This document shows positions 38,901 to 49,204 of a stretch of DNA of 64,000 bases, piece by piece. The notes beneath the pieces were generated by a model. It was not told the DNA's origin, did not search any database, and worked only from the letters and a program-made list of their open reading frames with translations. The stretch's first letter is position 1. Every line of letters begins with the position of its first letter. Both the position numbers and the translations under genes were made by a program. Source of the DNA: Lutjanus erythropterus (Eukaryota; Chordata; Actinopteri; Lutjaniformes; Lutjanidae); NCBI GenBank assembly GCA_020091685.1, contig CM034599.1, positions 24,861,922 to 24,925,921 of the forward strand. The letters run 5' to 3'.

Positions 38901-40393
38901 TCTTGGGCTTTGGAAAACAATGATCAACATTTTTCACCATTTCATGGATCAAACAACTAATCAATGAATCAAGAAAATGATTGACAGGTCAATCAATAAT
39001 GAAAAACATGTTAGTTGTAGTCCAACTCTGAGTTCACCTAAATACTTTTATTATCAAATGTTATTTATCATTGAACATTATTTGTCCAATTTATTCTAAA
39101 GAGTATTCAAACCATATCAAACTATGAAAAACCTGTGTCAGAAAATGCTGATACACCTGACAACTGCATCATACCGTTTTGTGAGACTATCCATTCACAA
39201 AAACACTGTATGGTGAACATGCAAAGATTTGTGACAGTGGTTAATTTTGTGTTGTGTTCAAACATCACCAGAGAGCAGTGTGGTTATCTACACTCACTAC
39301 TCTGATTGAATAAGAGTAAACTTTTCAAACATCACACATATGGTGGTGTTTACCATGACAGTTTCCCTAAAACTGGATTTACAAAATGGCAATACATCAC
39401 CTTTATCGCCCTATGTAGAAATACCCGAAACTGCAGAATAAATCAGTTTCTTATTTCAGGGTAAAGGTCTCTGCCTACTAACTAAGTGTGAGCTATCCAC
39501 TCTAAGGCTGCAACTAATGACTGTTTACATAGTTGATCACTCAGTCGATTATTTTCTCTATTAATTAATAGGCGTTTCTTTTAAAATGCCAGAAAATGTT
39601 AAAAAATTGCGATCAGTATTTTCCAAAGCCCAAAATAACAACCTCAAATGTCTTGTTTTAACTTACAATCCAGATATTCAGTTTATTGTCACACAGGGAA
39701 AAGAAAACAAACAAATTTGCATTTAAGAAGCTGAAATCAGGGAATTTTGACTTTATTTCTTAAAAGATTACTCAAACTGATTAATTGACTATTGGTGATT
39801 AATTTAATAATTGATAAATATTGATTTGTTGCAGCCCTGATCCACTCACCTTTTACACTTTTTCTGTTGACATCTGCACCCTTCTCCAGCAGGTACTGCG
39901 CTATGTCCTTATGTCCCTTGTAGCAGGAGATCATGAGACACGTATGGCCGTGTCTATTGGCCACCTCTAGGTCAGCTTTGTGCTCCACCAGGTATTTCAC
40001 AATGTCCAGGTGGCCGTCAAAGCAGGCTGCCCTCAGAGGTGTAGAGTTGGTCAAGGTGGTGCTGTTGACAGAAGCTCCGTGGCCCAGCAGGGACTGGACC
40101 ACCTTCAGGTGACCCGCGGCAGAAGCGGCCCAGAGCGGGGGAGCTCCCTCAATGGTCTCCCCGTCAAAGTTCACCGACCCACCGACCTCGACAGGAGCGC
40201 TGCAGCACTCCAGCAGGTACTCCACCAGCTCCAGGTGGCCGTATCGGGAAGCCATCAGCAGCGGGGTGGCCCCATTGGTCTTCTCACCCATCAGCTTGGT
40301 CACCTCGTGTCCATCTTTGTTCTCCAACAGTTTCTGAAGCAGACGGAGCTTACCGTCCCGGGCTGCGTTAAAAACTGCTGTCTTTAAATCCAT
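29711..40393 (-). CDS. fem1c: FEM1C, substrate receptor of a CUL2 ubiquitin ligase
   Basis: Joined exons 40393-39850, 33624-33455, 33348-33160, 32331-31820, 30452-30276 and 29975-29711 give 618 residues; human FEM1C has 617 and aligns end to end. All junctions are GT..AG and keep frame. Seven ankyrin repeats fill about residues 2-243, TPR-like helices about 245-372, a helical region follows, and two more ankyrin repeats lie at about 481-557. The C-terminal tail holds the VHL-like box that binds Elongin and CUL2. Known role: FEM1C loads proteins with C-terminal degrons, notably ones ending in arginine, onto CUL2-RBX1 for ubiquitination. Asp77 and Asp126, reported to contact the degron arginine, are kept. 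The start sits in a good Kozak context (G at -3, G at +4). Coding sequence in six exons is more than I recall for mammals. MITEs lie in introns 1, 2... and beside exons 1, 2 and 4. Confidence 0.97.
30276..30452 (-). CDS. fem1c: fem1c coding exon 5
   Basis: 177 bases, residues 472-530 plus two bases of Ser531, the ankyrin repeat with NGYSPLHLAVDRNTTCVGRY and ILLECGADVN. Donor aacag|gtttgg is weak in its last positions but frame and homology demand it. Confidence 0.93.
31461..31770 (+). mobile_element. hAT-like MITE in fem1c intron 4
   Basis: Left end tagggctgcaac, right end ttgcagttcta, in reverse complement close to the left. Flanks cactgaag and caatggag agree at 6 of 8 positions, fitting an aged 8-bp target duplication. 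The right end lies 48 bases from the exon 4 donor. Confidence 0.75.
31820..32331 (-). CDS. fem1c: fem1c coding exon 4
   Basis: 512 bases, residues 302-471 plus two bases of Arg472. Begins VTNGEELDGLISDPDEMRMQ. Holds the second TPR-like region and the long helical part (YYIRYRGAVYADSGNFERCI). Confidence 0.96.
33160..33348 (-). CDS. fem1c: fem1c coding exon 3
   Basis: 189 bases, residues 239-301, holding MERIDALELLGATFVDKKRD and the first TPR-like unit. Phase 0 on both sides. Confidence 0.96.
33455..33624 (-). CDS. fem1c: fem1c coding exon 2
   Basis: 170 bases, residues 182-238, ankyrin repeats 6-7 (NTALHDCAESGSLEIMRMLL, then GMTPLLSASVTGHTNIVDDL). Phase 1 in, phase 0 out. Too short to show up as a long open frame. 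Confidence 0.95.
33669..34025 (+). mobile_element. hAT-like MITE (tagggctg ends) in fem1c intron 1
   Basis: The ends tagggctg and cagcccta are perfect inverted copies. Flanks ctgcaaat (33661-33668) and ctacagat (34026-34033) agree at 6 of 8, differing only by transitions. Its body (cgaaatcacaatat, aaaatcatgattac) is not that of the gctgcaac family. It lies 44 bases upstream of the exon 2 acceptor. Confidence 0.75.
34420..34505 (+). mobile_element. Possible LINE 3' tail
   Basis: The phrase ttgggattaataaagttctt followed by a short tcttatct-like repeat resembles the 3' ends of some teleost LINEs. No coding part is present. Confidence 0.35.
34506..37325. other. fem1c intron 1, unassigned part
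   Basis: No repeat recognised apart from a (CA)n run at 35770-35797. No sign of another gene. Confidence 0.5.
35770..35797. repeat. (CA)n microsatellite
   Basis: About 14 CA units within fem1c intron 1. Confidence 0.95.
37326..38080 (+). mobile_element. DNA transposon-like repeat carrying an exon-like coding segment
   Basis: The ends are inverted: left ttaaaggaccagtgtgtaat, right in reverse complement ttaaaggagaagtgtgtgat. The body is more GC- and CpG-rich than the intron around it. It holds a 45-codon open frame from 37685 with a lysine/arginine-rich, nuclear-signal-like stretch. In the next frame, from about 37804, comes a segment starting RINIGIAFTRWKSL and ending VACFLLDR directly before a donor-like gacag|gtaatt (37901/37902). 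The ends resemble those of the MITE at 5870-6651. Confidence 0.6.
37685..37905 (+). pseudogene. Exon-like coding segment inside the repeat
   Basis: Two adjoining frames look protein-coding. The first starts MEDHTYTVPEQKAADSESPS and runs into SKKRRREESKCKHDRKRQK before a stop at 37820-37822. The second, one frame over and overlapping its end, carries INIGIAFTRWKSL...HSDAEVACFLLDR. I recall similar sequence at the N-terminal ends of predicted, repeat-derived fish proteins, but cannot name a domain. The shift between frames shows this copy is no longer intact. It ends at a plausible splice donor, so it may be the first exon of a transposon-encoded or captured gene. Confidence 0.45.
38081..38729. 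other. fem1c intron 1, unassigned part
   Basis: No repeat or coding pattern recognised. Confidence 0.5.
38730..39030 (-). mobile_element. Decayed hAT-like MITE, opposite orientation
   Basis: Text such as gacatcatcttgggctttgg and aacaatgatcaacatttttc is the reverse complement of the body seen at 39503-39839, ending in gttagttgtagtccaac-like sequence. The ends are worn. Confidence 0.6.
39503..39839 (+). mobile_element. hAT-like MITE at the fem1c exon 1 donor
   Basis: 337 bases from taaggctgcaac to gttgcagccctg, flanked by perfect 8-bp copies of atccactc (39495-39502 and 39840-39847). The 8-bp duplication and end sequence fit the hAT superfamily. On the gene's strand the exon 1 donor is GT (39849-39848) followed by gagtggat, the duplication itself. 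Confidence 0.85.
39850..40393 (-). CDS. fem1c: fem1c coding exon 1
   Basis: Codes residues 1-181 and the first base of Gly182: ankyrin repeats 1-5, including the degron-binding surface. Donor aaaag|gtgagt. The donor overlaps the target duplication of a MITE (see 39503-39839). Confidence 0.97.
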
Positions 40394-41345
40394 CTCTGAG
40401 AGTTACTGTCACTGTTCAACAAACAGGCACCGATGTTCGTGGAACAATCGGATAAAAATAACTGGAGGTGTAACGTTGCTGTGGACTGTTGGAGCTTAGG
40501 ACCCTTTGTTTACAACAAGCTCCGACTTTATAGCTAACGGTAAACCAGCTAGCTAACGACTGGTTAGCTAAAAGCCAACGACAGCTTGTGACTTTACAGA
40601 CTCCAGCGTTCAAAAACTGGCATCGTCTATCTGTTAAGCGAATCTGTTGTAATTCTATTAATATCTCACATACGTTTGAGGCAGCCCTTGGTCCAGTAAT
40701 ACATGTGTAGCCGAGTTAGCAAGGTGGCTAGTCAACTTCCTTGATCAGTATAGCTAACCGACTAGCTCCGCTTAGTCGAAATACTTCAGCTGTTACACCT
40801 CTTCACTGATCGTTCAACCGATACTTATCCACTGACATTTCTTCCTCTCCAAGAAGCTCTCCTTCAATAGCTCTGCTTCTTCTGCTTGTCATTATTCCAC
40901 AACATACTCCTGAGACGTTATTAATATTTGCTGTCGGAGGGCCGAAATGTAGGAATCCACCCCCACCCGTTACGCTACTAGCTTAGCCTGGGAACACAGC
41001 GTTCGTTCGGCCGAACGAGCAGGGGATCTCCCCAGCACCCGGGTCGTTTTTTTCCCTCACACACACACGTCGAGAAACAAACGGCAGACGTTACCCCCAA
41101 AACAGCGAATAGAAGTCGTCCTTGTAGCCACTCAGCGAGCTGGCACGACAGTAATCTCAGCGACAGGAAAGGTAAATGGGGAAGGCTATCCACCCACGGC
41201 TCCACCGGATGATCACGACTCACTTTCTGTCAAATCGCAGACCCGACGCAGTCTTTTTTCTCCACCAGCGCAGATGATTGACGTGTGACCGACCAATCAC
41301 AGAGCTGCTTGGCTGTTACGTAGCCAATAAAAAATAACAAAAGAA
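40394..41345 (-). promoter_or_regulatory. fem1c: fem1c 5' UTR and promoter region
   Basis: This stretch upstream of the start codon is richer in GC and CpG than the flanks. Two CCAAT boxes lie at its outer edge (accaat at 41292 and gccaat at 41333, read on the plus strand). I see no TATA box. A 5' UTR intron is possible but I cannot place it. Several gctagctaac-type words occur near 40530-40760. Confidence 0.55.
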
Positions 41346-41399
41346 GATTGTTGCTATAAAAGTACCTGAGACTTTATAAAGACATAATTACCATGGGAA

Positions 41400-42172
41400 G
41401 ACAAAGCAACGCGAAAAAATAGATCACAATACTTCCTTTTCATCTGCAGGAGTAATAAGTATTATAAGAAATATTGCATGGATACAAACCTGGCTGTGAT
41501 GGCCTTGATTATATCACTCCCTACAGGAAAAAAGAAGCATCAACAGTGACTGTATCCAAAAATTTCATCCCTGACTAAAAAACATTTCTAATAATACTGA
41601 TCCGAGATGGACAATATTTCAAATAAATGTATTTAAAACATATTTTAAATTATGTTTTTTAGTATGGCCGAGTGATACTGGATTTTTGGGACCAATGCAG
41701 ATAAAACACATATAACAGTAAAAAAATCTGATACTGATATATTAGCTGATACTCTTTAAACAAAATCTAATATTCAGAATAAATGTTTTTTTTGCAATGA
41801 TCCCTCAAAGATATGAAACAGTAATTTTTACTGGTATTTTAAAAAATTATAAAAAAAAATCTATGTATCTGTCAGTCTATAGGGAGAGAAATATATATGT
41901 GTGTACATAAAATGCCACCTATAAAGCCACCAAATAAAAACAATATGCATTATGTTCTATAAAAAGAAAAGTTTTCATAACGGCATATATCAGACATCAT
42001 ATACTGATACAATATGGACTGATACAGCTGTGATAGACATGTATGAGGCCACTAATATTGGTCAGCAGCTACTTTGGAGTATTTTAAAATTGAACTTTTT
42101 TTGGCAGGAAAAATAAGATATAATTTGAAGCAAAGTATTTTCAGAACTTGTATTTGTGTATTTGACATACTT
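41400..42172. repeat. AT-rich intergenic DNA with a decayed gatactgata-type repeat
   Basis: Phrases such as gatactgatatattagctga, atatcagacatcatatactg and cactaatattggtcagc recall the common fish repeat with atatcggccgata words. Ends not definable. No TICAM2 or other gene lies here. Confidence 0.35.
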
Positions 42173-42425
42173 AAAGGTAGAATCAGTCGGATTTGTCTGA
42201 GCTGTTAGTAAACAAAACAGAAAGATAATTTATAGTTCTGTCTCATTCATGGGACATCAAATACTGATGTTTCGGGTTGGTAAAATGTCCAGTCAGAAGT
42301 CAGGGTCTCTGCAGATATACCACAAACACACACTTTTAGCAGGTAGTCAGTGATGACTGAGCTGCATTATGTTTCTGACTTTTCTTTTTTTTTAAGGAAA
42401 AAAAAATGCATATTATGCCTTTAAA
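42173..42425. mobile_element. Short MITE-like element
   Basis: The left end cttaaaggtagaatcagt and the right end tatgcctttaaag form short inverted ends around about 250 bases with no coding frame. Flanking duplication not clear. Confidence 0.4.
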
Positions 42426-42919
42426 GTACAATATTTAATGTAACTTAATTCTAAAATAAAACAATTTTATAAGTTTTACAACCAGGTTAAACTGTATAAA
42501 AAACTTATTTTTTTGTGAATTTCTCCTAATATAAAGATATTTAATCAGAATATTACATGCTAAAGCAAACTTAATGACACTAACATACAACAGAGGATGA
42601 AATAACAAACACGTGCTAGCAAAAATACTTACTAGCTAGAAACCACCCAGCATGCAACCTTGAATTTGCTGCCTCCCACTTCCAAGATATCCTGCCTTTT
42701 CAAATCTATGATCTAAGAAAATAGCAGAGCTCATCTTTTCCTTCATTGTAGAGAAGTTAAGGCCAGACCCATATTGAGGCTACAAAATGCCTAAAATGTG
42801 ATGATTTCAGTTTTTATGGAATATATTGTCTTTTCAAATGACACATTACTTGTATTTTAATTAAATATATTTCCTCACACCATCCTTGATGATTAAATAA
42901 AAGAATACCCCAACATTTT

Positions 42920-44795
42920 AATAGGTTTATTCAGCCATCCCCATAACTTAACAAGTTCCCAGAATGCCTCCAAGGTGAATCTGTGTCCAAACTGACCTGT
43001 CAGTGCACAAATATGTGAGTGCACCACCCACCACAACTGACAATGAACATATGGTGAGAAAGGAAAGCATAACAAAAGAAGCCAAGCCACAACTAATAAG
43101 TGGCAATAATAATAGATCTTTTAGTTGTTTTGCATGTGTTTTCAAACAGCTGACTGTTAGACAAGACCAGGCTAAGACAAAGAAATATTGTGTGCATCTT
43201 TGGGTGGATTCGGTGCAAAAGTTGTCAATATAAAAGTCACATTTCTGACAAAATTCTCACAATATAACACATCTTCTAGTTTTGCCGATAGTCGATCTGA
43301 TCTCAGTTACATTCACTGATGTTGTGTACCATGAAAATTCTACAGGTGAACTTCAAAATGGCCAAATTATACTCAGGTGTAACGGTTAATACATTGATTG
43401 ATACAGCTGATCTGAAAATACATGAGTAAATTCACAGACTTTGGGTTTACGTCCACGAGGCTCCTGATTATACTCAGTACTAAGTATTGCTGACTGAATT
43501 TGACAATGAAAAACTGACAGTGGTAAAGGCCTGAACCGGTCATATTAGATGGAGACAAATAAAATACAAACTATTTAAGTCTTCCTTTTCAGTGAGGGAA
43601 AAAAAATTCAAATTACAACTGCAACTCGAAGTTTCCAGAATTATCTTTCAAGCAATATTTTGCAAAACAACATGAATTTTACAACAGCGCTGTATAAAAC
43701 CAAGAGGACAATATCGGCACACAGGATAAATTAGTTGTTACACTTCAAACAGCAAAGGCAGAATTAGATATAACAATGCAAAGGGAACAGTGAAAGAAGT
43801 TTTAATAGCAAGCTGGTGTACTCAAAATTGCCGTCATTGCCATTTAACACACAAAATGTGTCATTTTTAAACACAAGAATAATATTATCTCTTTTTTGTA
43901 TCCCATACTGAGTTACCTGTAATGAAGAAGCTCCAACCTATAGATAAAGATGTTTAGGAGATAATTTATCTTAGTGTGGTCAAACTGAAGTTATGTATAA
44001 TTGAGTAAATTAAGTCTAAAATGCTTACATTTATTTAAGGAACTGGCTGCAATCACTAAAGAGAGACCATCTGCATCTCTAAATTCAATCCTTCAGCCCA
44101 AATACAAACCGTTTCAAGCTATTATTAGATTAAAGGATGGCCTTCTCTCTGTGCAGCACACCCCCGTCTAATAATTCATCTAAAATTATAAAGCTGATAA
44201 AAGCAAACACAATATCTAGTCTTTCTCACTTAATACAGTGAGGTTTAATAACAAAGAAAAAATGCAACAGATTTTTCATAACCAAATCTTTTGCCTTGCC
44301 AACGTGGTTTTAGAGACCCAATGAACTCCCTACACTACACATTTAGTTACAACTTCCACTCTCTTGGTTATTTCAGTGCACAGTTTGGGCAGCAAAATGG
44401 AACAGATCAGGGAGAAAGGGCATGAGATAACAGGGGTAGAAAAGAACACAAATAAAATAAGAACACCTTTAGAAATAATTTCAAATATTTAAAGTATTTG
44501 CTTTAACCATATGACCAGCTGCTTGAACAGCCTCCAGTACAAATAGTTACAAGCAACACACACAAGCCTTTCATCAAGTTTTAACCCTCAAAAACATTTT
44601 AAACATGTATAACCTTTTGCATAAAGTTTGTAAGGATACCAGCGCTGAATGAGAACGACATGTCAGATTGTACGACCTGGCAGTTTGATATGATCCTATT
44701 TCTAATCAGCACTGATATTCTAACTCACTCTAAGCAGACAAGCCGAGGTACAGATGAACAAAGTTGATGAATCAGATCCCAGGGCTCAGAGAGTG
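42920..44795 (-). other. tmed7: tmed7 3' UTR, probable extent
   Basis: Downstream of the tmed7 stop on the minus strand there is no recognised repeat for nearly 2 kb. AATAAA signals on that strand at 44035-44030 and 42931-42926 are candidate ends of short and long forms. Which is used cannot be told from sequence alone. Confidence 0.35.
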
Positions 44796-45032
44796 TTATG
44801 ATCCGACACGTGTTGTAGTGGTCTTCTTGTCAGAGAAGAAACTTCTCAGCAGGACCACCTGACTGATGCTGACCACCAGAAGGATAATGGCTTCTCCGAT
44901 GGACCAGAACGCAACACGGGTGTTGAGGTCCTCCGCCCGACTGCGGCCCTGGGCCTCACGGAGGCGGAAGTGTGTCTGGTAGTCGATGACTGACTTCAGA
45001 GCCTCATGGATCGACACGCAGGCTGACTCCAT
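44796..45032 (-). CDS. tmed7: tmed7 coding exon 3 and stop
   Basis: 237 bases, residues 136-213: coiled coil, membrane segment ([20 protein letters not shown]) and tail, then TAA. Confidence 0.96.
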   Translation of the reverse strand: MESACVSIHEALKSVIDYQTHFRLREAQGRSRAEDLNTRVAFWSIGEAIILLVVSISQVVLLRSFFSDKKTTTTRVGS

Positions 45033-48000
45033 CTGGAAATGGTAACAAAATGGAAACAAAGACCAATATAAAATTTTTAAACTGTGGCTAGAAATTAATG
45101 ATTGACCAACTAACAAGAAGACAATTTTAACTTTGATTCACAAACTAGAGAACAGAGTGAGAACAAAATTCAAATGATAAACATCCTCCAATTTGTGAAA
45201 TGAAGAGACATAATGTAAATTTAGGTTAATCAGATTAGATGCCTTTTATCAAGGTAACGTAATATTTTATTTAGAATTATCAACAGAGGTTTGAAAGATT
45301 TTAGGATTTGGATTCAAGCATGTAACTAAAATTTACTGGTGGTGGTAGTTCCTTGTTCACAACTGGGTGCAGTAGTAACTGCAAATTCAAGTCAATTTTT
45401 ACTTGCCCCTGTACAAATGGTTTTATTAGCTTGTATTAAATAATTACAAGGACTTAAATTATGTCATGTTTAATCTAGAGCTGCAACTTCTATATCATGT
45501 CAGAAAATAGTTACAAATTAGTTAGATTTCTTCATGCCTCATTTTGTCAGTCTACGACATAAAGATGTCCAGGTTAGTACGATAATAAATAAGGAAAAGC
45601 AGGAAATCGCCATATCTGAGAGATCGAAATCAGCATTTTCTGCCATATTGCATGATAAATTACTTTAACAATTAATTGACTATCAAAATCTTAACAATTA
45701 ATTGACTATCAAAATCTTTTTTTTTACTGCTTGCCCAGCCAAGCAACTCAGTTGCCATATGTATTTGCCCTGCATGGCATTTTACTTGTCTTGGGTAAGC
45801 GGACAATCTTCGTTGTTGACTCCTGACACATAATGAAACATAATGGGCACAAAAAACAGATGCAATACAATACTGTAATACATAAAAAAACACAGGTAAT
45901 AAACTAATGAGAGATACAGACTCCACATGTGGTTGTGGGTGCTAAATAAAAGCATGTTCATCTTACTTAAGGTGCTTAGGTTCTTTTTAGTTTTAGGTCT
46001 TTTGACTGATGGAAGGAACATGTGAATGCATTATAAACACTGTGGTTAAATCTGATGCACTGGCAAGCACACCCAGACAGGTGTTTCAGTTATTAAGGCA
46101 GGTTATACCTCTTTTCAGGTTAAAACTGGGTGGAGCTTGGCTGGGAATTAACAAACAGGAACCACCGTGGTGTTGATTGTTAAGAGTGAAAGAGACATGG
46201 AAAAGTGTGTTGTGAAAAGGTCCCCCCCATATCGTTCACATGCCCAGATTCCCTACAACAATCATTGTCATTGGGCTTATGCCCTGGGCCACAATGCCTT
46301 GTAGTGCATTAGTTGGGTTGTTATTAATTTAATAATCAAGATATGAAATGAAACATGTTTTCTTTAATCTGATTTATGTGCTTGTTTGTGCGGCATATAC
46401 TAACCTTGCTGATTTTGCTCTAATTGTTTTCTAATTGTTTTTCTACCAGTGTCACTGGCAAACTGGGATGAAGAGGAAATAAATTTAGGCTTCAAATGAC
46501 AAAATTTATCCTAGGGGGAAGAGTTTACTAATAGTTGCTCAACTGGAAATATTGCTGGCAATTGTTTGCTATGTTAATGTTAAGATCAGGTTTATTGGGG
46601 ATTTCCATCTCTGGATTACCAATTAGGAGGGATATATAAAGTCACTTAAGCACTGATTGTGGGAGAGTTGTTGTTGGTAGCAGCTTGCTGTGAGGCTGTT
46701 TTCTTTCAGTGTCTTGTAGCTTATTTGTCATCGTTGTTTGTTTTTCATTCTAATTTTTAATTAACAAAACCACAACCTTTTTTGCACAGAATTCTGCCTC
46801 CTGAGCCATTGTCAAATTCAACATCTTCTTTACTCCCATCCAGTGTCAGACAGCCACAACAAAATCCCACATCTACTACTACTACTACTCCACATATCAT
46901 CATGGAAAAAGAGCCTTTCTTAGCCTGATAAAATGAAACAAATGTGGGCTTATGAAAGAGCATGTACACAACTGTATGCTATAGGCCATAAAAAAATAGA
47001 GAAACCTAAGGAAATATTCACTCCCTCACACACAAACGGTTAAGCTTGTGCACCCTCAGACACACAGCTTACCTGAGTGAGAGCAGTGACTCTGTTCTCA
47101 TTGGGAAAGAGTGGAGGGTCATCGCCGACCTGGAAGTCAAAGTAAACCGTCTTGTGTGTGAAGGTGGAGAACTCATTACTGAAGCAGAACTTGTAGGTGC
47201 CATTCTTGGCTGCCGTGAAGGTAAAGCTGTCATATTGCTTTTTCATTTCTTTGTAGAGTGTAGTGCCATCTGGGTCCTCCAAACGACAGTCCACATCATA
47301 ATGGCCACCAGTCACCACCTGGGAAAGCGTAAAGAACAGACGACCATCAATTCAGTAAACTAGTGACACAGTCCGTAAATTTTCAAGCCAAGTTATGTCA
47401 AGAAGAAGTATAAATATATATTGGCAAAACTGACGTTGTTATTGTCACATTCAAATATTACTGTAAGGGTTTCACTAGAGGACAATGATGCAATTTTCAA
47501 ACAAATTCTCAAGTATTTCACACCTCAAGCTATGGGACATTTTTGCCATATTTTGGGATAAAGTGACAATATATTAATCAAGTCACCATTCAATTTAGGA
47601 AGAGACTACAAACAACATAATGAACTACTGCTCACTCATGGTAAAGAGACAGAAAAGAAGCCTGTGAGGGGTTGGTATTATTTCAGAAAAGACAAAATCT
47701 AGAGAATTAGCTGCCAAATATGGGTCTCTCTAAGGCAACTGTGGATAACATGCTGATTATTGTTACTGAGTTGGTTTTAACGTTTGCCATGAAATGACTG
47801 CTTGGCAACTTCAGCTTGTTACAGAAAAAACAAAAACCTAAAACTGTAAAACTATGTCGTGAGATTACTGGTATAAAGACTGCAGGGTATATTCAATAAA
47901 ACAATTAAGATTTGGTTAGGTCACAGCCATGGAATAGTAAGTCATCCATTTGTGCTCACTAGATCTAGCCTTTCTCAATCTCAGGTACCCATTAACTATA

Positions 48001-48653
48001 AATTATGAACTTATTTTTCAAAATACAAAACTCACATTTTGGTTATTGCATTGGTATTGGCCATTAGAGGCAGGTAAATATTGGTTATCTGCATCAGCTA
48101 AAAATAATTAATATTGGGCATCCTTAGTTTGTTAGTAATTAGTTATTGTAATACAATATAGAAAAACCTACTTACTAGTGCAACATTCACTTTTAGAGCA
48201 CAGAGATAGAAATTTTGCTTGTGCAGACAAATTCTGAGAGTGTGATTCAACAATACTTGCTCGTGCTACATTAATAAACATAGAAAGACAACGAAATTTT
48301 AAAAATGTTGCTTGTGTTCATTTTGGACAGTTTCAGTATTCATTATTTACATAACTGCTTATATGAAGCTGTGCCTATCCATGGGGTGTTAATCTTTGAA
48401 GCCAGACAAGAGAACAGTCTGTTCAGCTCTTTAACAATGATAACTTCCTAGACTGATCAAAGCTTGGCTTTGGGCTGAAATAATATTAACGTACCTGAAA
48501 CTCCAGTGTACACTTGGTACCGATGATGATATCCTCGTAGAAGCACTGCTTGGCGTTGTCTGGCAGCTCAAAAGTCAGCTCGGAGCCGAGCACCCACCCA
48601 CAGAGCAGCTGGGCCCACAGCACCTGCAGCAGCATCCGAAAGGATCCGTACAT
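44796..48653 (-). CDS. tmed7: TMED7, p24-gamma cargo receptor of the early secretory pathway
   Basis: Joined exons 48653-48495, 47318-47073 and 45032-44796 give 213 residues, close to human TMED7 (224; the difference is in the signal peptide). Order: signal peptide about 1-23; GOLD domain about 26-115 with paired cysteines (37, 48, 64, 98 present) and one N-glycosylation site, NGT, at 92; a coiled-coil stretch about 130-172; one membrane segment about 177-198; and a short cytosolic tail with FF at 200-201 and KK at 204-205, ending TTTTRVGS exactly as in mammals. Known role: p24 proteins cycle between ER and Golgi, bind COPI and COPII coats and help sort cargo; in mammals TMED7 also helps carry TLR4. 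Exon phases are all 0. The ATG has A at -3. It lies head to head with mex3c. Confidence 0.97.
45476..45716 (+). mobile_element. Worn hAT-like MITE with a tandem duplication
   Basis: It starts ctagagctgcaac and has inner text such as gacataaagatgtccaggtt. Its inner end is a perfect 2 x 26-bp tandem repeat (45665-45690 and 45691-45716) of ttaacaattaattgactatc plus aaaatc. The outer right end (gcagccct) is missing. Lies in tmed7 intron 2. Confidence 0.5.
45717..47072. other. tmed7 intron 2, unassigned part
   Basis: No gene. A short (TAC)n run lies at 46873-46889. Confidence 0.5.
47073..47318 (-). CDS. tmed7: tmed7 coding exon 2
   Basis: 246 bases, residues 54-135: most of the GOLD domain ([20 protein letters not shown], the NGT glycosylation site, and the start of the coiled coil). 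Confidence 0.96.
47319..48494. repeat. tmed7 intron 1 with a decayed repeat
   Basis: About 48040-48125 (ttggtattggccattagagg, then ggtaaatattggttatctgc and taatattgggcatcc) is a worn copy of the fish ggtatcggcc-type repeat. The rest is unassigned. Confidence 0.45.
48495..48653 (-). CDS. tmed7: tmed7 coding exon 1
   Basis: 159 bases, residues 1-53: signal peptide and the start of the GOLD domain ([20 protein letters not shown]). Donor tttcag|gtacgt. Confidence 0.95.
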
Positions 48654-48697
48654 CCTGAGGACCGGGAGCCAAGCTTCAAAGTAAAAACCTAAATGGA

Positions 48698-49200
48698 CCT
48701 GCCGAAATAAACATCAACAGATGTTAAAATAAAACCAACGCCAAGGGTAACAAAACGACAAAAATGGTGACAATGCAAACCCGGACGTTGATATTAGCGA
48801 CGTTGTTAGCTTAAAGCTAACTAGCTAGCCGGCTGGCCTTTATATTTTATAGACATATTTTACAGAAAGCCACTTGGAATTTGCCACATTTTCCTATAGC
48901 CAGTGTATATGTGTATTATAGGCGCATTATGGTCATTGAAGTTAAAGTAAATTCAAACATTAACATTTCTTAATTCATTATTTTGCCTCTGTTAGTATTA
49001 GCTACTCACCAGAAAGTGCTTACCCGGATGCGACTAATGCTACGTAACGTATTACAAACGTGACGCGGTATTGGTTGTGATTCGTAAAAGCCCGCCCTCT
49101 GCTCTCGCTCATTGGTCAAGAACAAGACTATAAGTGCTTTTGAGATCACGTGGGCACGTTCACATACGTGGGAAGCGTATCTTCCTACTTTAGTACACTC
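48698..49200 (-). promoter_or_regulatory. tmed7: tmed7 promoter and probable non-coding first exon
   Basis: On the minus strand two donor-like sites (ccgg|gtaagc after 49025 and ctg|gtgagt after 49010) could pair with the acceptor-like ttatttcggcag|gtcc, giving an exon start at 48698, 45 bases before the ATG. Upstream lie two CCAAT boxes (reverse strand, 49070-49075 and 49111-49116), a GC box (cccgccc, 49091-49097) and an E-box (cacgtg, 49147-49152). There is no TATA box. This is a housekeeping-type promoter. The splice proposal is inference. Confidence 0.5.
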
Positions 49201-49204
49201 CAAC

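Noticed and set aside
46757-46969. Minus-strand open frame with cysteines near 46.8 kb
   Set aside because: It lies inside tmed7 intron 2, includes a (TAC)n repeat, and shows no domain pattern.
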